Assembly (NCBI GenBank): GCA_900772095.1
Contig: CAAGQJ010000060.1
Span: 47,026-111,025, forward strand
Source of the DNA: Bacilli bacterium
Lineage (GTDB): Bacteria > Bacillota_I > Bacilli_A > RF39 > UBA660
Length of the DNA: 64,000 nucleotides
Direction of reading: 5' to 3'
The position numbers and the translations under genes are program-made. Positions within the stretch are counted from its first letter, which is position 1. Every line of letters begins with the position of its first letter. The notes beneath the pieces are model-generated. The model searched no databases and had not been told where the DNA came from. It saw only the letters and a list, made by a program, of their open reading frames with translations. Shown piece after piece: positions 26,219 through 34,044 of the stretch.

Positions 26219-28475
26219 ACTTTTCTCTCATCTCTCCTCTCTCCCCAGGATAGTTCTTCTCCCAGTATTCATCATTCTCCATTCCATCACTCATTGTCTC
26301 TGTACTTCTCAAGTCTCCATGACCAAGCACAAGTTTCTCTTCTCTATACAGCATCAGTTGCACAAGACTCATCACTCGGTCAAAGTTTCCTTGTGGATTC
26401 CATAGCACAAGTTCCTTCAACAATGCTCTGTTCTTTATCCTATATAGGTTTGGTATTGTTACTTCTGTATTGTTTCCTTCTGCATCTGTTTCTACAGTAA
26501 CTATTGGTTTCCTCAACCATGTCTGTATCATCTTGAAAGCACCATTTATAATAGGTGTAGTAGCTCTGATACCTACAGCTTTATTACCATATCCTATACC
26601 TCCTATCATGTTTCTTTGCACAAGATACTCTGGTGTCTCTGCTAACAGATGTGTGGAATTATGTGAACTGAAGTATGAGAACATACCCATGATATTCTGC
26701 TCATACATACATCTACAGTTATAAAACAGACATAGTTTCCTACATATCTCATAGAAGTCTTCTGCAAATGGAGGTCTTCCAGTATATTCTGCCACTATCA
26801 TGTCTGTCCATAAGTCCATCACAAAGATTGAACCTAATGACATTGTATTTGAAACATCACTGTCATAAGGGTCACAAGAACAGATGTATCTACCAAAGGG
26901 CACTTTACCATCACTGCCTTTCTTTGGCATTTCAAATATCTCAATGGCTCCAGTCACTTTATTGTCCTTGGTAGGAAAATCCCTTATTGGAATATCTGTA
27001 GTAGGATTGAACTTCACTTCTCCTGTCTTATTATCCTGCACAAGCTCTCCTACATAGGTGTCATCATACTCATCTGGATTATTGTCTATCTGATTAAGTC
27101 TCTCATTAAGCTCTGTCACTGGGAATACATTACCATGATTTCTTATCATTGCTTCCTGCGGCACTATAGGATACTGTGATATACGTTTAGTAATTGTATT
27201 TACATCTGTAGAACCATATTTTGTTTTATATCTGTCATACAATATAAGCAACAATGACTTTGTAATATCTGAATTACCATCTTCATCTATACAGTCATCT
27301 GCATAATTCATATAGGCTCCATAAAAGAAACAGCACTGCTTTCTTCCCTGACCTTCCTTATCATACACATTGTCAAGTGCTTCCATATTATAACCTATTG
27401 GAGAATAGAACATCTCCGCAAATGAAGTGAAATCACTCTGATCATCACCTGCTGTTCCATAACAGAATATCTCTCCAAACACATCATTGCCTTGCTCTAC
27501 TGATGGTCTGATCATGTTATACATACTAAGAAGGTTCTTAAAGATACCTGCCTCCTCAATAAGATATAACACACCACGTGAACCATTCAGCTTATCTTGG
27601 TTTACTCCTGAGATAATTCCTGACACTGAGTTCTTGCTTCCATATTCTACTTCACTTCCTGCTTTCTTATATCCCATTTTCCATTCCATCTCTTGGTCTG
27701 AGGATTTCAGTCTGTGTGAAGCAAACTGTGTGTACTTTGCACAATGGTCAAGATTATCTTTGAATACCTTCAATATCATATTGGTATCCATCAGCTTTGT
27801 TCTATCCACTGCTGTCACCATGCACTGCACTTCTTTTGAGTTTTCCTCTGACTCCCCTATTATACATCTTCTTGAAAGCAGTCCTGCACCAAATGATGTC
27901 TTTCCTCTTCCTCGTGAAGCAAGTGCTGAAGCATGATGTCCATGTATTCTGCCTTGGTTAAGATAATGAGACATAAGAAACTGACCATCCCAAAACCTTG
28001 GATGGGCTACTGTTCTTATTGCTACTCCATTACTGTTTTTCTCTACAAGGTGCATTGGACAGAAGTTAAGCATCCAGTAGTAATCTCCTGTCACCCACAT
28101 TCCTGTCTTTGGATTGCAGTAACCATTCCATCCTCTTTTTCTTTCTTCATATAGCCACTTACCAAAATCACTGTTTGGATTGGCATTAGGTCTAAGGGTC
28201 GTGTATCTTCCTTTATTCTTTTTATATGCCAATGCTGAGGGTCTGAAATAATCACTTCCTTCAAGAATAGGTGGATGTGTTATGTCTATTACTGCCCTGC
28301 CTTCCTTATCTCTTGGCAATTCTGAAACCAATGGTCTGTCCTCAGACACCATCCATTTAATAAAGGGTACATTATTTATTGTGTCCCACCACTGCTCTTG
28401 CACTTCCTTTGGATATTCCTCTAAATGCAAATCTTCCAAAGGTGTCTGACACTTGTTAAATCTTATATTCTCCAT
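26214..28475 (-). CDS. terL: Terminase large subunit
   Basis: 753 residues. The packaging ATPase part has a Walker A loop SRGRGKTS at residues 187-194, a Walker B strand LYLIEEAG at 303-310 with the paired acids at 307-308, and a coupling-type motif around 339-350. The nuclease part starts near residue 530 with CSCDPYDSD, whose aspartates fit the RNase H-like metal site. Length and order (terminase, scaffold-like, capsid) agree with a headful-type packaging motor that cuts and translocates DNA at the portal. Array 2 of the 10-bp repeat overlaps its end. Confidence 0.9.
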   Translation of the reverse strand: MENIRFNKCQTPLEDLHLEEYPKEVQEQWWDTINNVPFIKWMVSEDRPLVSELPRDKEGRAVIDITHPPILEGSDYFRPSALAYKKNKGRYTTLRPNANPNSDFGKWLYEERKRGWNGYCNPKTGMWVTGDYYWMLNFCPMHLVEKNSNGVAIRTVAHPRFWDGQFLMSHYLNQGRIHGHHASALASRGRGKTSFGAGLLSRRCIIGESEENSKEVQCMVTAVDRTKLMDTNMILKVFKDNLDHCAKYTQFASHRLKSSDQEMEWKMGYKKAGSEVEYGSKNSVSGIISGVNQDKLNGSRGVLYLIEEAGIFKNLLSMYNMIRPSVEQGNDVFGEIFCYGTAGDDQSDFTSFAEMFYSPIGYNMEALDNVYDKEGQGRKQCCFFYGAYMNYADDCIDEDGNSDITKSLLLILYDRYKTKYGSTDVNTITKRISQYPIVPQEAMIRNHGNVFPVTELNERLNQIDNNPDEYDDTYVGELVQDNKTGEVKFNPTTDIPIRDFPTKDNKVTGAIEIFEMPKKGSDGKVPFGRYICSCDPYDSDVSNTMSLGSIFVMDLWTDMIVAEYTGRPPFAEDFYEICRKLCLFYNCRCMYEQNIMGMFSYFSSHNSTHLLAETPEYLVQRNMIGGIGYGNKAVGIRATTPIINGAFKMIQTWLRKPIVTVETDAEGNNTEVTIPNLYRIKNRALLKELVLWNPQGNFDRVMSLVQLMLYREEKLVLGHGDLRSTETMSDGMENDEYWEKNYPGERGEMREKW

Positions 28476-28490
28476 ACTTCTTTCTATAAC

Positions 28491-28522
28491 TAAAAAAGCC
28501 TAAGTCGATTAAAACTTAGGCT
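28491..28522 (-). terminator. Rho-independent terminator before terL
   Basis: On the minus strand AGCCTAAGT and ACTTAGGCT form a perfect 9-bp stem with an 8-base loop, followed by six T. It lies between the GroES-like gene and terL, so terL expression depends on read-through or a start inside the gap. Confidence 0.8.
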
Positions 28523-28539
28523 ATTGCAAACTTCTATTC

Positions 28540-28953
28540 TTATATTATCAACTTCGGTTTTTCTGGTAGTATCAGTGAATCATCTTTCTCAGTACCCTCA
28601 AACACATATTTTACATTCCTGTCTGAGATATAGAGATAATCTTTTGGATTTCCCTTCTCATCATCAACAGTCTCAAATGGGAAGTTATATGTTATTACTG
28701 GATTATTGTCCAAGTCATTTTGTACAGAGTTTTTGTTATACTTCTTTACAGCAAAATCATTGGAATTAATCATCACCTTGTCTCCTACTTTGATGTCTCT
28801 TACTACTGAACCAACAGCTACTACAGTTTGCCATAATTTCAAGTCTCCCTTGTTTGCCAAGATAACTCCATTATGCACCATATCCTTTTCAAACCTATCT
28901 GCTGTAATAAGCAGGCGATCAAACAATGGTTTAATCTTTGTTACATGTAACAT
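28540..28953 (-). CDS. GroES/Cpn10-like protein
   Basis: 137 residues. The opening IKPLFDRLLITADR, then GVILANKGD, TVVAVGSVVRDIKVGDKVMI follow the order of conserved Cpn10 elements (first strand with D-R-L-L-I, a G-x-I/V-L strand after the mobile loop, then V-V-A-V-G and V-G-D-K-V). A C-terminal extension of about 50 residues is not usual in GroES. Phages such as T4 use their own co-chaperonin to fold capsid protein, so help with head assembly is a reasonable guess. It overlaps the HU-like gene by 23 bases. Confidence 0.6.
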   Translation of the reverse strand: MLHVTKIKPLFDRLLITADRFEKDMVHNGVILANKGDLKLWQTVVAVGSVVRDIKVGDKVMINSNDFAVKKYNKNSVQNDLDNNPVITYNFPFETVDDEKGNPKDYLYISDRNVKYVFEGTEKDDSLILPEKPKLII

Positions 28954-29221
28954 CTTGTTTCTCCTTTATTTTTGTTTTGTTTCTAAATGCTTTGTTCATT
29001 GCTTTGTATCTGTCAAAGGTAACACAGAACTTACCTAACGAAGGTATATTCACATTTGGTTGTAATTTCATAAATTCCTCATCTGATAAATCTTTCTTCA
29101 GAGGTAAAGAAGCTATGTGCTCCTTGACAGATTTCCAATAAGCTTTATATGTCTTATTGACTAATTCCTTACTGAGTCCTAATCTCTTGGATACTTCAAT
29201 CACAATCTCATCATAGGTCAT
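28931..29221 (-). CDS. HU/IHF-like DNA-binding protein
   Basis: 96 residues from the ATG at 29221, which forms an ATGA overlap with the stop of the gene before; the longer frame to 29266 is therefore not preferred. MTYDEIVIEVSKRLGLSKEL and VNIPSLGKFCVTFDRYKAMN match the HU/IHF plan: two helices, then a loop, a V-x-I-x-x-L-G strand and a basic strand. Such proteins bend DNA; crAss phages carry several IHF-like genes. Here it is in the packaging gene cluster. Confidence 0.6.
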   Translation of the reverse strand: MTYDEIVIEVSKRLGLSKELVNKTYKAYWKSVKEHIASLPLKKDLSDEEFMKLQPNVNIPSLGKFCVTFDRYKAMNKAFRNKTKIKEKQDVTCNKD

Positions 29222-29634
29222 ACAGCCTTCTTGTTTTCCTTGAACAGTATTAGTAGTTGAAAACATCCATTATCATCCTTTCTTATATTTGGTACAAGTC
29301 TGGGGTTAAGGATATTATTTACTATAATATTGTTCTTTCTCAGATTACTCATTACAACATAGAAGTGTTGCTGTGTCATCTGACATTCCTCTATCACCTT
29401 AGCTTTGGTTGCCTCACTCATAACCATACTATCGAGTATAGTAGGGTCACTTATACTTTTAGACAACTCCCATCTTTGTTTCAGAAAACTGGCTATGACA
29501 TCTATCTCTCTATTGGTAAGGTTAATGAATGGTCTGAGGAATACACACCACCATTTGAAGAACTCTATGCCAGGAGAAGTAGAGATAGTTACTATGTTGT
29601 TAGGCTTTGGCAAACCTTGTTTACTATTACTCAT
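29218..29634 (-). CDS. Winged-helix-like protein in packaging cluster
   Basis: 138 residues. The core (about 38-105) is helical with a helix-turn-helix appearance: LTNREIDVIASFL, then EECQMTQQHFYVVMSNLRKN (second and recognition helix candidates) and a strand I-V-N-N-I. It could be a small terminase subunit or a late regulator given the place upstream of terL. No decisive motif. ATGA overlap with the HU-like gene and 8-base overlap with the coiled-coil gene before it. Confidence 0.5.
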   Translation of the reverse strand: MSNSKQGLPKPNNIVTISTSPGIEFFKWWCVFLRPFINLTNREIDVIASFLKQRWELSKSISDPTILDSMVMSEATKAKVIEECQMTQQHFYVVMSNLRKNNIIVNNILNPRLVPNIRKDDNGCFQLLILFKENKKAV

Positions 29635-29890
29635 GCTTCTCTTCCTTATTAGTATCTTCTGTATTCTGAGGAATAGTCATTGCTTCCTCAATCTCATTGA
29701 CACAGTTGATTACAAAATCACTTGAAAATTCCTTGCTATGTTCAAGTATCTTAAAAAGATAATCAAGTCTCTTGTTCATAGCAAACTGTTCAAGTTCATT
29801 GGTTTTCTTTATAAGCTGTCTGTTCTGTTGCCACAACTGATTACAAGCATCATTAAGCTGTTCATAAGTAAGTTTCTTCTGCTCTTCCAT
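29627..29890 (-). CDS. Small coiled-coil protein
   Basis: 87 residues, one long amphipathic helix region (about 5-70) rich in Q, N, L and E, then an acidic tail. Coupled by overlap to the winged-helix-like gene. Possibly a partner or part of a small terminase. Not recognised. Confidence 0.5.
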   Translation of the reverse strand: MEEQKKLTYEQLNDACNQLWQQNRQLIKKTNELEQFAMNKRLDYLFKILEHSKEFSSDFVINCVNEIEEAMTIPQNTEDTNKEEKHE

Positions 29891-29902
29891 AATATCTCTC
29901 TT

Positions 29903-30337
29903 TTAGTGTTTGTTATTGTTTCTTTTTATTAATTCCATTCTCAAATCATCCAACCTATTTTCTTGGTACAGCTTTGCAAACAATAGAATGACAGAGTCTG
30001 CCTTGCTAAGCCAATTAGGAAATGTAGGATACATTGCCCTGCATATCTCTCTCCACGAAGGATCATTGGAAACCTTTATCTTCAGTTTGTCATTTGACAT
30101 CTGGAATATAGGTGACTTCTTTATATCCCTTGTTCCTTCCACATACTTATGATCATACCTTTCTTTATACAGCTTCTCCCATTCATCAAAGCTTGCTGTT
30201 CTAAAGTCTGTACAACCACAGTCTCCACAGCAATCCATTCCTATGGAATCCTCATACTTTATTTTTAAGGAATAACATCTGGAGCAAAAGTCCACTGTAT
30301 CAGACTCCATCTCATTCATATTCTTTTGTTCTACCAT
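29903..30337 (-). CDS. Zinc-ribbon protein in packaging cluster
   Basis: 144 residues. Residues about 18-43 have CSRC and then CCGDCGC, a likely zinc ribbon (four or more cysteines as two pairs). The rest is charged, with WREICRAMYPTFPNWLSKAD in the second half. Possibly DNA or RNA binding. It is part of the minus-strand operon that starts at the promoter near 30884. Confidence 0.55.
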   Translation of the reverse strand: MVEQKNMNEMESDTVDFCSRCYSLKIKYEDSIGMDCCGDCGCTDFRTASFDEWEKLYKERYDHKYVEGTRDIKKSPIFQMSNDKLKIKVSNDPSWREICRAMYPTFPNWLSKADSVILLFAKLYQENRLDDLRMELIKRNNNKH

Positions 30338-30383
30338 ACTTGTATTTGATTAGATTGTTATACATTATTATATACAGACTACA

Positions 30384-30572
30384 TTATCTATAATATAACA
30401 TAATGAATGTCCCTTCTTCCTTAAGGATTTTCACAATATCCTCCTTCAGTATTGCATTTTCAGGATATTCCTTATTATGAATATTGACATTATCCAAAAG
30501 CTCTCTCAATGAAGTAGCTTGCATATAGTCAATCCGAGTTTTCTGTACAGTCTGATTTTCTTTTTTACTCAT
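30384..30572 (-). CDS. Small protein of unknown function
   Basis: 62 residues, charged N-terminus then a helical segment (LRELLDNVNIHNKEYPEN). Lies 3 bases after the 71-residue gene. Supported by tight packing and direction only. Confidence 0.45.
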   Translation of the reverse strand: MSKKENQTVQKTRIDYMQATSLRELLDNVNIHNKEYPENAILKEDIVKILKEEGTFIMLYYR

Positions 30573-30575
30573 AAG

Positions 30576-30791
30576 TTATTTTCTTTTAGATGATGATTTT
30601 GTCCTTGCCACACTCTGTAGAGCATTAGCTCTCTTTGTAAGGTCTGCTGCCTGAGATTTTGCTACCTTAATAGCCCTATTCATTCTTGTCTTGTCTCCAA
30701 GTATTTCTTGATAAGTTGCCATTACTCTGGCATCATCTTCAGCTTGCCATCTCAGTTCATCCCTGCTTCTTGTTTTCTTTATTACTCCCAT
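30576..30791 (-). CDS. Small basic protein, first gene of the packaging operon
   Basis: 71 residues, strongly basic (KKTRSRDELRW start and KSSSKRK end), mostly helical. Being first after the promoter and small and basic, it could bind nucleic acid or be a virion-associated peptide. Not recognised. Confidence 0.5.
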   Translation of the reverse strand: MGVIKKTRSRDELRWQAEDDARVMATYQEILGDKTRMNRAIKVAKSQAADLTKRANALQSVARTKSSSKRK

Positions 30792-30883
30792 ATTATCTAT
30801 ATTTTTCTACTTAAAGTTTTACTTTAACCAATCATCATAACACTCTATTTTATAGCACTTTATGTTTATTGGTTTAAGTACTG

Positions 30884-30891
30884 CAAATATA
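30884..30891 (-). promoter_or_regulatory. Bacteroides-type -7 promoter box for the packaging operon
   Basis: On the minus strand TATATTTG fits TAnnTTTG, with the first gene starting 93 bases downstream. The gap 30792-31059 holds this promoter and the divergent plus-strand promoter at 31011, and no gene that I can see. Confidence 0.55.
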
Positions 30892-31010
30892 CAATTTTCT
30901 TCTTAGAATATCATAGATAATTTCTTAAATCCCTGATTAATTAATAATATTTAAGCATAGTAATACAAACAAACCCAGTTCTCTTTTCCTCTTATTCTAT
31001 CCTTAATAAT

Positions 31011-31018
31011 TACCTTTG
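31011..31018 (+). promoter_or_regulatory. Bacteroides-type -7 promoter box
   Basis: TACCTTTG, 41 bases before the ATG of a 50-codon frame at 31060. It points towards the integrase and could drive it through the attachment region. Confidence 0.55.
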
Positions 31019-31059
31019 CATTAAGTTACAGCACATTACAATCAACAAACTCATACAAT

Positions 31060-31212
31060 ATGTACAGCAACATCACAAAGATTTCCTTAAATGGCAAGTC
31101 TCTCTACACAGCAAGAAGTTGTATAGAGTCTCAAAAGTTAAGTAATAAATCTTTTGCGGCAATTTTGCGGCAATTCAGTCAACAAACCAATAGATTATCA
31201 ATTTTAATCTAA
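31060..31212 (+). CDS. Possible small protein upstream of attP
   Basis: 50 codons from an ATG placed 41 bases after a good -7 box, ending TAA. The product starts MYSNITKISLNGKSLYTARS. Two of the repeated TTTGCGGCAATT sites lie inside it, so the frame may be partly accidental. An excisionase or regulator is possible by position but has no motif support. Confidence 0.35.
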   Translation: MYSNITKISLNGKSLYTARSCIESQKLSNKSFAAILRQFSQQTNRLSILI

Positions 31213-31257
31213 AAGCAAAAACTACAAAACAACCAATCATAGTAATACTACCTCAAT

Positions 31258-31302
31258 AAAAAAATACCGCCAACTGCCTTGAATCAAGCAATTAGCGGTA
31301 TT
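31258..31302 (-). terminator. Rho-independent terminator after the tRNA fragment
   Basis: On the minus strand AATACCGC pairs with GCGGTATT, with an inner CTTG-ATT-CAAG hairpin, followed by a run of seven T. It is downstream of the tRNA fragment in the tRNA's direction and would end any transcript running through attP from the integrase side. Confidence 0.75.
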
Positions 31303-31332
31303 ATCAGATGTAATGCAAAATGTGCTATATGT

Positions 31333-31406
31333 GATCCCGTTGGGGTTCGAACCCAAGACCCACAGCTTAGAAGGCTGTTGCTCTAATCCAACTGAGCTAC
31401 TGTAAT
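31333..31406 (-). other. attP: attP core: 3' part of a tRNA-Arg(UCU) gene
   Basis: From the D arm to the acceptor 3' strand this is a good tRNA-Arg with anticodon loop CUUCUAA (anticodon UCU), a 5-bp T stem and loop TTCGAAC. The 5' acceptor strand (ATTACAG) does not pair with the 3' strand (CGGGATC): only 3 of 7 pairs form. The host gene would be expected to start GATCCCG. Phages that integrate into a tRNA gene carry exactly such a 3' fragment to restore the gene. It lies 108 bases upstream of the integrase gene and is flanked by arm-type repeats. A functional tRNA is unlikely. Confidence 0.75.
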
Positions 31407-31513
31407 ACAGAGAGTTAGGAAAAAGAGGAATGGAATTTGCGGCAATTGTTATGCAATAGAGGTAAACTACTATGATTAATTGAGAAACATTATTCAATAA
31501 AACACTTCTGAAT

Positions 31514-32698
31514 ATGGCTACAATTACTCATGAATTAGGAAAACAGAAAAGAGATAAGACAAGAAAAGTATACATAGTTTTATCTCATAAAGGAACAAGG
31601 AAAAGAGTTCCTATGAACATTACTGTTAAGGAATGTGATTTATCAAGAAATGGCAATATAAAGTCAAGTGATATACAAAGAGAAATTAATGATAGAATCA
31701 ATACACTAAAAAACAAATTATATGACCTGGAAAAGAATATTGTAGATATGGATGTTGATGCAGAATGGATATATTCCCATTTAAACAATAACTACAAAGC
31801 ACTGGACTTCTTTGAGTATACAAGACAATGGATAGATAAATCAAGCAATAAGGGAAAAGGTAACTACTCCATTATGCTTAATTCCTTACATAGATTTCTC
31901 AAATGTGACACATTAGTATTTTCTGACATTAACTATAAACTACTTAGTGATTATAAAGAATATCTTACAGGACATCCAAGAGCACAGTCTTTATACTTAG
32001 GTTGTATACGTCATATATTCAATGAAGCTATAAAGGAATACAATACAGAATATAATAAGGTAATAATCAATAATCCCTTTAATACCTTCACTATTCCTAA
32101 AAGCATTCCCATGACAAAGAATAGAGTTATCAGTGATGAGAGCCTTGTTAAATTGTTCAACTATAAAGGAACTGGAAGAGCAGCAATGGCAAGAGATTGT
32201 TATATTTTATCTTTCTGTCTTATAGGTATGAACTCTGTAGACTTATATGAATGTACATCATATAATAATGGTATATTGGCTTATGATAGAGCAAAAACAA
32301 GAGATAGAAGAACAGATAATGCACATATTGAAATAGTAGTTCCCAATATAATAAGACCTCTCTTTGAGAAATATAAGGGAGAATCAAGAGTGTTTAACTT
32401 TTATAAGAAGTATAGTAATGCTGCCAATTTCAATAAACACATAAACAAGGGATTACATATAATTGCAGATTCTATAGATATTCCTCATTTTGATTTCTAT
32501 TCTGCCAGACATACTTGGGCATCAATAGCAAGAAACAGACTTGGCATTGATAAGTACACTATCCATGAAGCATTAAATCATGTATCAGATATGGATATTA
32601 CTGACATCTATATACAAAAGGACTATACCAATATCAACAAAGCTAATGAGAAAGTTATCACTTATATAGAAAATCTTATTCATCATAAATCTAAATAA
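31514..32698 (+). CDS. int: Tyrosine integrase
   Basis: 394 residues: an arm-binding N-terminal part, a SAM-like core-binding domain (about 95-190) and a catalytic domain. In the catalytic domain, ARHTWAS gives Arg332, NHVSDM gives His356, and Tyr366 in DIYIQKDY is the likely nucleophile. At the place of the first catalytic arginine the sequence is IGMNSVDL, so arginine is replaced, as in several Bacteroides element integrases (IntDOT also lacks the consensus arginine). The enzyme would recombine attP at 31333 with a host tRNA-Arg gene. Transcribed away from attP, probably from the box at 31011. Confidence 0.85.
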   Translation: MATITHELGKQKRDKTRKVYIVLSHKGTRKRVPMNITVKECDLSRNGNIKSSDIQREINDRINTLKNKLYDLEKNIVDMDVDAEWIYSHLNNNYKALDFFEYTRQWIDKSSNKGKGNYSIMLNSLHRFLKCDTLVFSDINYKLLSDYKEYLTGHPRAQSLYLGCIRHIFNEAIKEYNTEYNKVIINNPFNTFTIPKSIPMTKNRVISDESLVKLFNYKGTGRAAMARDCYILSFCLIGMNSVDLYECTSYNNGILAYDRAKTRDRRTDNAHIEIVVPNIIRPLFEKYKGESRVFNFYKKYSNAANFNKHINKGLHIIADSIDIPHFDFYSARHTWASIARNRLGIDKYTIHEALNHVSDMDITDIYIQKDYTNINKANEKVITYIENLIHHKSK

Positions 32699-32710
32699 GA
32701 CCTTAAATAT

Positions 32711-32742
32711 AAAAAACTCCCTCTGTCCGCTGACAGGGGGAG
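32711..32742 (-). terminator. Rho-independent terminator after the spanin-like gene
   Basis: On the minus strand CTCCC-CTGTC pairs with GACAG-GGGAG around a 4-base loop and is followed by six T. It also lies just past the integrase stop on the other strand but has no T run there. Confidence 0.75.
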
Positions 32743-32790
32743 AACCAACTTAACAACTAAAAAATAATAAAAAAGCAAATAGAACACTAC

Positions 32791-33414
32791 TTACTTAACA
32801 ATCTCAACATACCTGTTATCCTGATCTTCTATATAAGGATTCTTCTCAATCACATTCACATGCAACACAATGTGTTTCTTTTGAAACCATCTAAATAAGA
32901 AGAATCTTTTTGGAGGATTGACTGTTTCTTTCTTAGCTAATACTACCACAGTCTTTTCACTCTTGAATTTTGGTGTAACAGTTATAGACGAAGGGTATCT
33001 CAGACCGACATTTATAGAATACCATTCATCTGATAACAATGTATCAATATCAATCCTCTCATCCTTAAAAACAGTGTCTTTCAAAATTATTGTATCAGAT
33101 TTTGTAAAATTAGAAGATATATACTGTAAGCTCTTTAGCTTTGAGTCTTTTACCTTCAATTCTTTTCTTACCTTATCAAGTTCTTGAAAGATAGAATCAT
33201 TAGAATGTTTTAACTGATCAACAGTTAACTGAAATGCTGTACTATTATTCTTGGAATCATTGAATAGATTATCATAAGACTTGACGTTAGCAACAGCTTC
33301 CTTCCATCTTTTTTCAGTTTCTTTCTTGCTTTTAAGTGTAAAGTATAATGTTATTATTGTTATCATCATTAGTACAACATTTACAACACAAGCATATTTT
33401 TTTAACATTCTCAT
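32791..33414 (-). CDS. Spanin/Rz-like membrane protein
   Basis: 207 residues from the ATG at 33414; the longer frame to 33465 contains the promoter box and is rejected. One N-terminal transmembrane helix (about 8-28), then coiled coil (about 30-95) and a strand-rich end with SDEWYSINVGLRYPSSITV and NPPKRFFLFRWFQKKH. The layout (anchor, coil) and the neighbouring lysis-type genes suggest an inner-membrane spanin or Rz analogue, and similar proteins are common in Bacteroides phages. No outer-membrane partner was identified. ATG at 33408 is an alternative start. Confidence 0.55.
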   Translation of the reverse strand: MRMLKKYACVVNVVLMMITIITLYFTLKSKKETEKRWKEAVANVKSYDNLFNDSKNNSTAFQLTVDQLKHSNDSIFQELDKVRKELKVKDSKLKSLQYISSNFTKSDTIILKDTVFKDERIDIDTLLSDEWYSINVGLRYPSSITVTPKFKSEKTVVVLAKKETVNPPKRFFLFRWFQKKHIVLHVNVIEKNPYIEDQDNRYVEIVK

Positions 33415-33434
33415 TCTATTTCTATTAAGTACTG

Positions 33435-33442
33435 CAAAGATA
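33435..33442 (-). promoter_or_regulatory. Bacteroides-type -7 promoter box
   Basis: On the minus strand TATCTTTG, 20 bases before the ATG at 33414. Divergent from the box at 33537, so the two halves of the lysis group share a control region. Confidence 0.65.
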
Positions 33443-33536
33443 TAACTAACAGATTTACATGACAATGACCTAACAATACCATTTATGTCATGTTAATACA
33501 TTCATTTAACCTCTTTCATAAAATCATACATACTAT

Positions 33537-33544
33537 TATCTTTG
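33537..33544 (+). promoter_or_regulatory. Bacteroides-type -7 promoter box
   Basis: TATCTTTG, 24 bases before the ATG at 33569. Would transcribe the DUF5675 gene and the metallopeptidase gene behind it. Confidence 0.65.
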
Positions 33545-33568
33545 CAACATAACTAACATACAGATGAT

Positions 33569-34036
33569 ATGAAGATATTGATAGATCGAAAATGGAAGAA
33601 GGATGGATATACCATTGGTAAACTATATGTTGATGATGTGTTCTTCTCAAATACTCTTGAAGACAAAGATAGAGGTCTTATAAGTAGTATGTCTCCAGAA
33701 GAGATTAAGAAAAAGAAGAAAGCAGGAGAAACTGCAATACCAACTGGAACCTATAAGGTAAGAATGGATATTCCTAGCCCAAGATTCAGTAAAAGTAATT
33801 GGTATATAAAGAACTGTAATGGTGCAAGAATGCCTAGGCTTAAAGATGTTTCTGGATATGATGGTGTACTTATTCATTGTGGTAATTCAGCCAAAGATAC
33901 AGAAGGTTGTATACTTGTAGGAAAGAATGATGTGAAAGGTATGGTCACAAAGTCAAAGGACTATTTCTTGAAGCTATATAATATAATGTATGCTGCATAT
34001 AAGAAGGGTGAGAATATTGAGATAACTATAAAATAA
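33569..34036 (+). CDS. DUF5675-family protein, probable endolysin-type enzyme
   Basis: 155 residues. Strand-rich with TLEDKDRG near residue 30, GETAIPTGTYKV near 55, and a likely active site HCGNSAKDTEGCILVG near 100-115. The H...G...C arrangement recalls the L,D-transpeptidase-type site. DUF5675 proteins are widespread in Bacteroides phages and lie in lysis regions, but the reaction has not been shown to my knowledge. No signal peptide, so it would need a holin or other route to reach the wall. Confidence 0.75.
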   Translation: MKILIDRKWKKDGYTIGKLYVDDVFFSNTLEDKDRGLISSMSPEEIKKKKKAGETAIPTGTYKVRMDIPSPRFSKSNWYIKNCNGARMPRLKDVSGYDGVLIHCGNSAKDTEGCILVGKNDVKGMVTKSKDYFLKLYNIMYAAYKKGENIEITIK

Positions 34037-34044
34037 AGATTATT

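Larger units (their letters stand above)
31152..31448. repeat. Three copies of TTTGCGGCAATT flanking the tRNA fragment
   Basis: TTTTGCGGCAATT at 31152-31164 and 31163-31175 (11-base period) on one side and TTTGCGGCAATT at 31436-31447 on the other. Short direct repeats on both sides of a core are the layout of arm-type integrase sites in attP, which fits the integrase gene starting at 31514. Confidence 0.6.

Noticed and set aside
31333..31406. A working tRNA-Arg(UCU) gene
   Set aside because: Only 3 of 7 acceptor pairs form; the fragment next to the integrase is better explained as attP.
31237..31497. Minus-strand frame of 86 codons across the attP region
   Set aside because: It reads through the tRNA fragment and terminator, and its product has no sensible composition.
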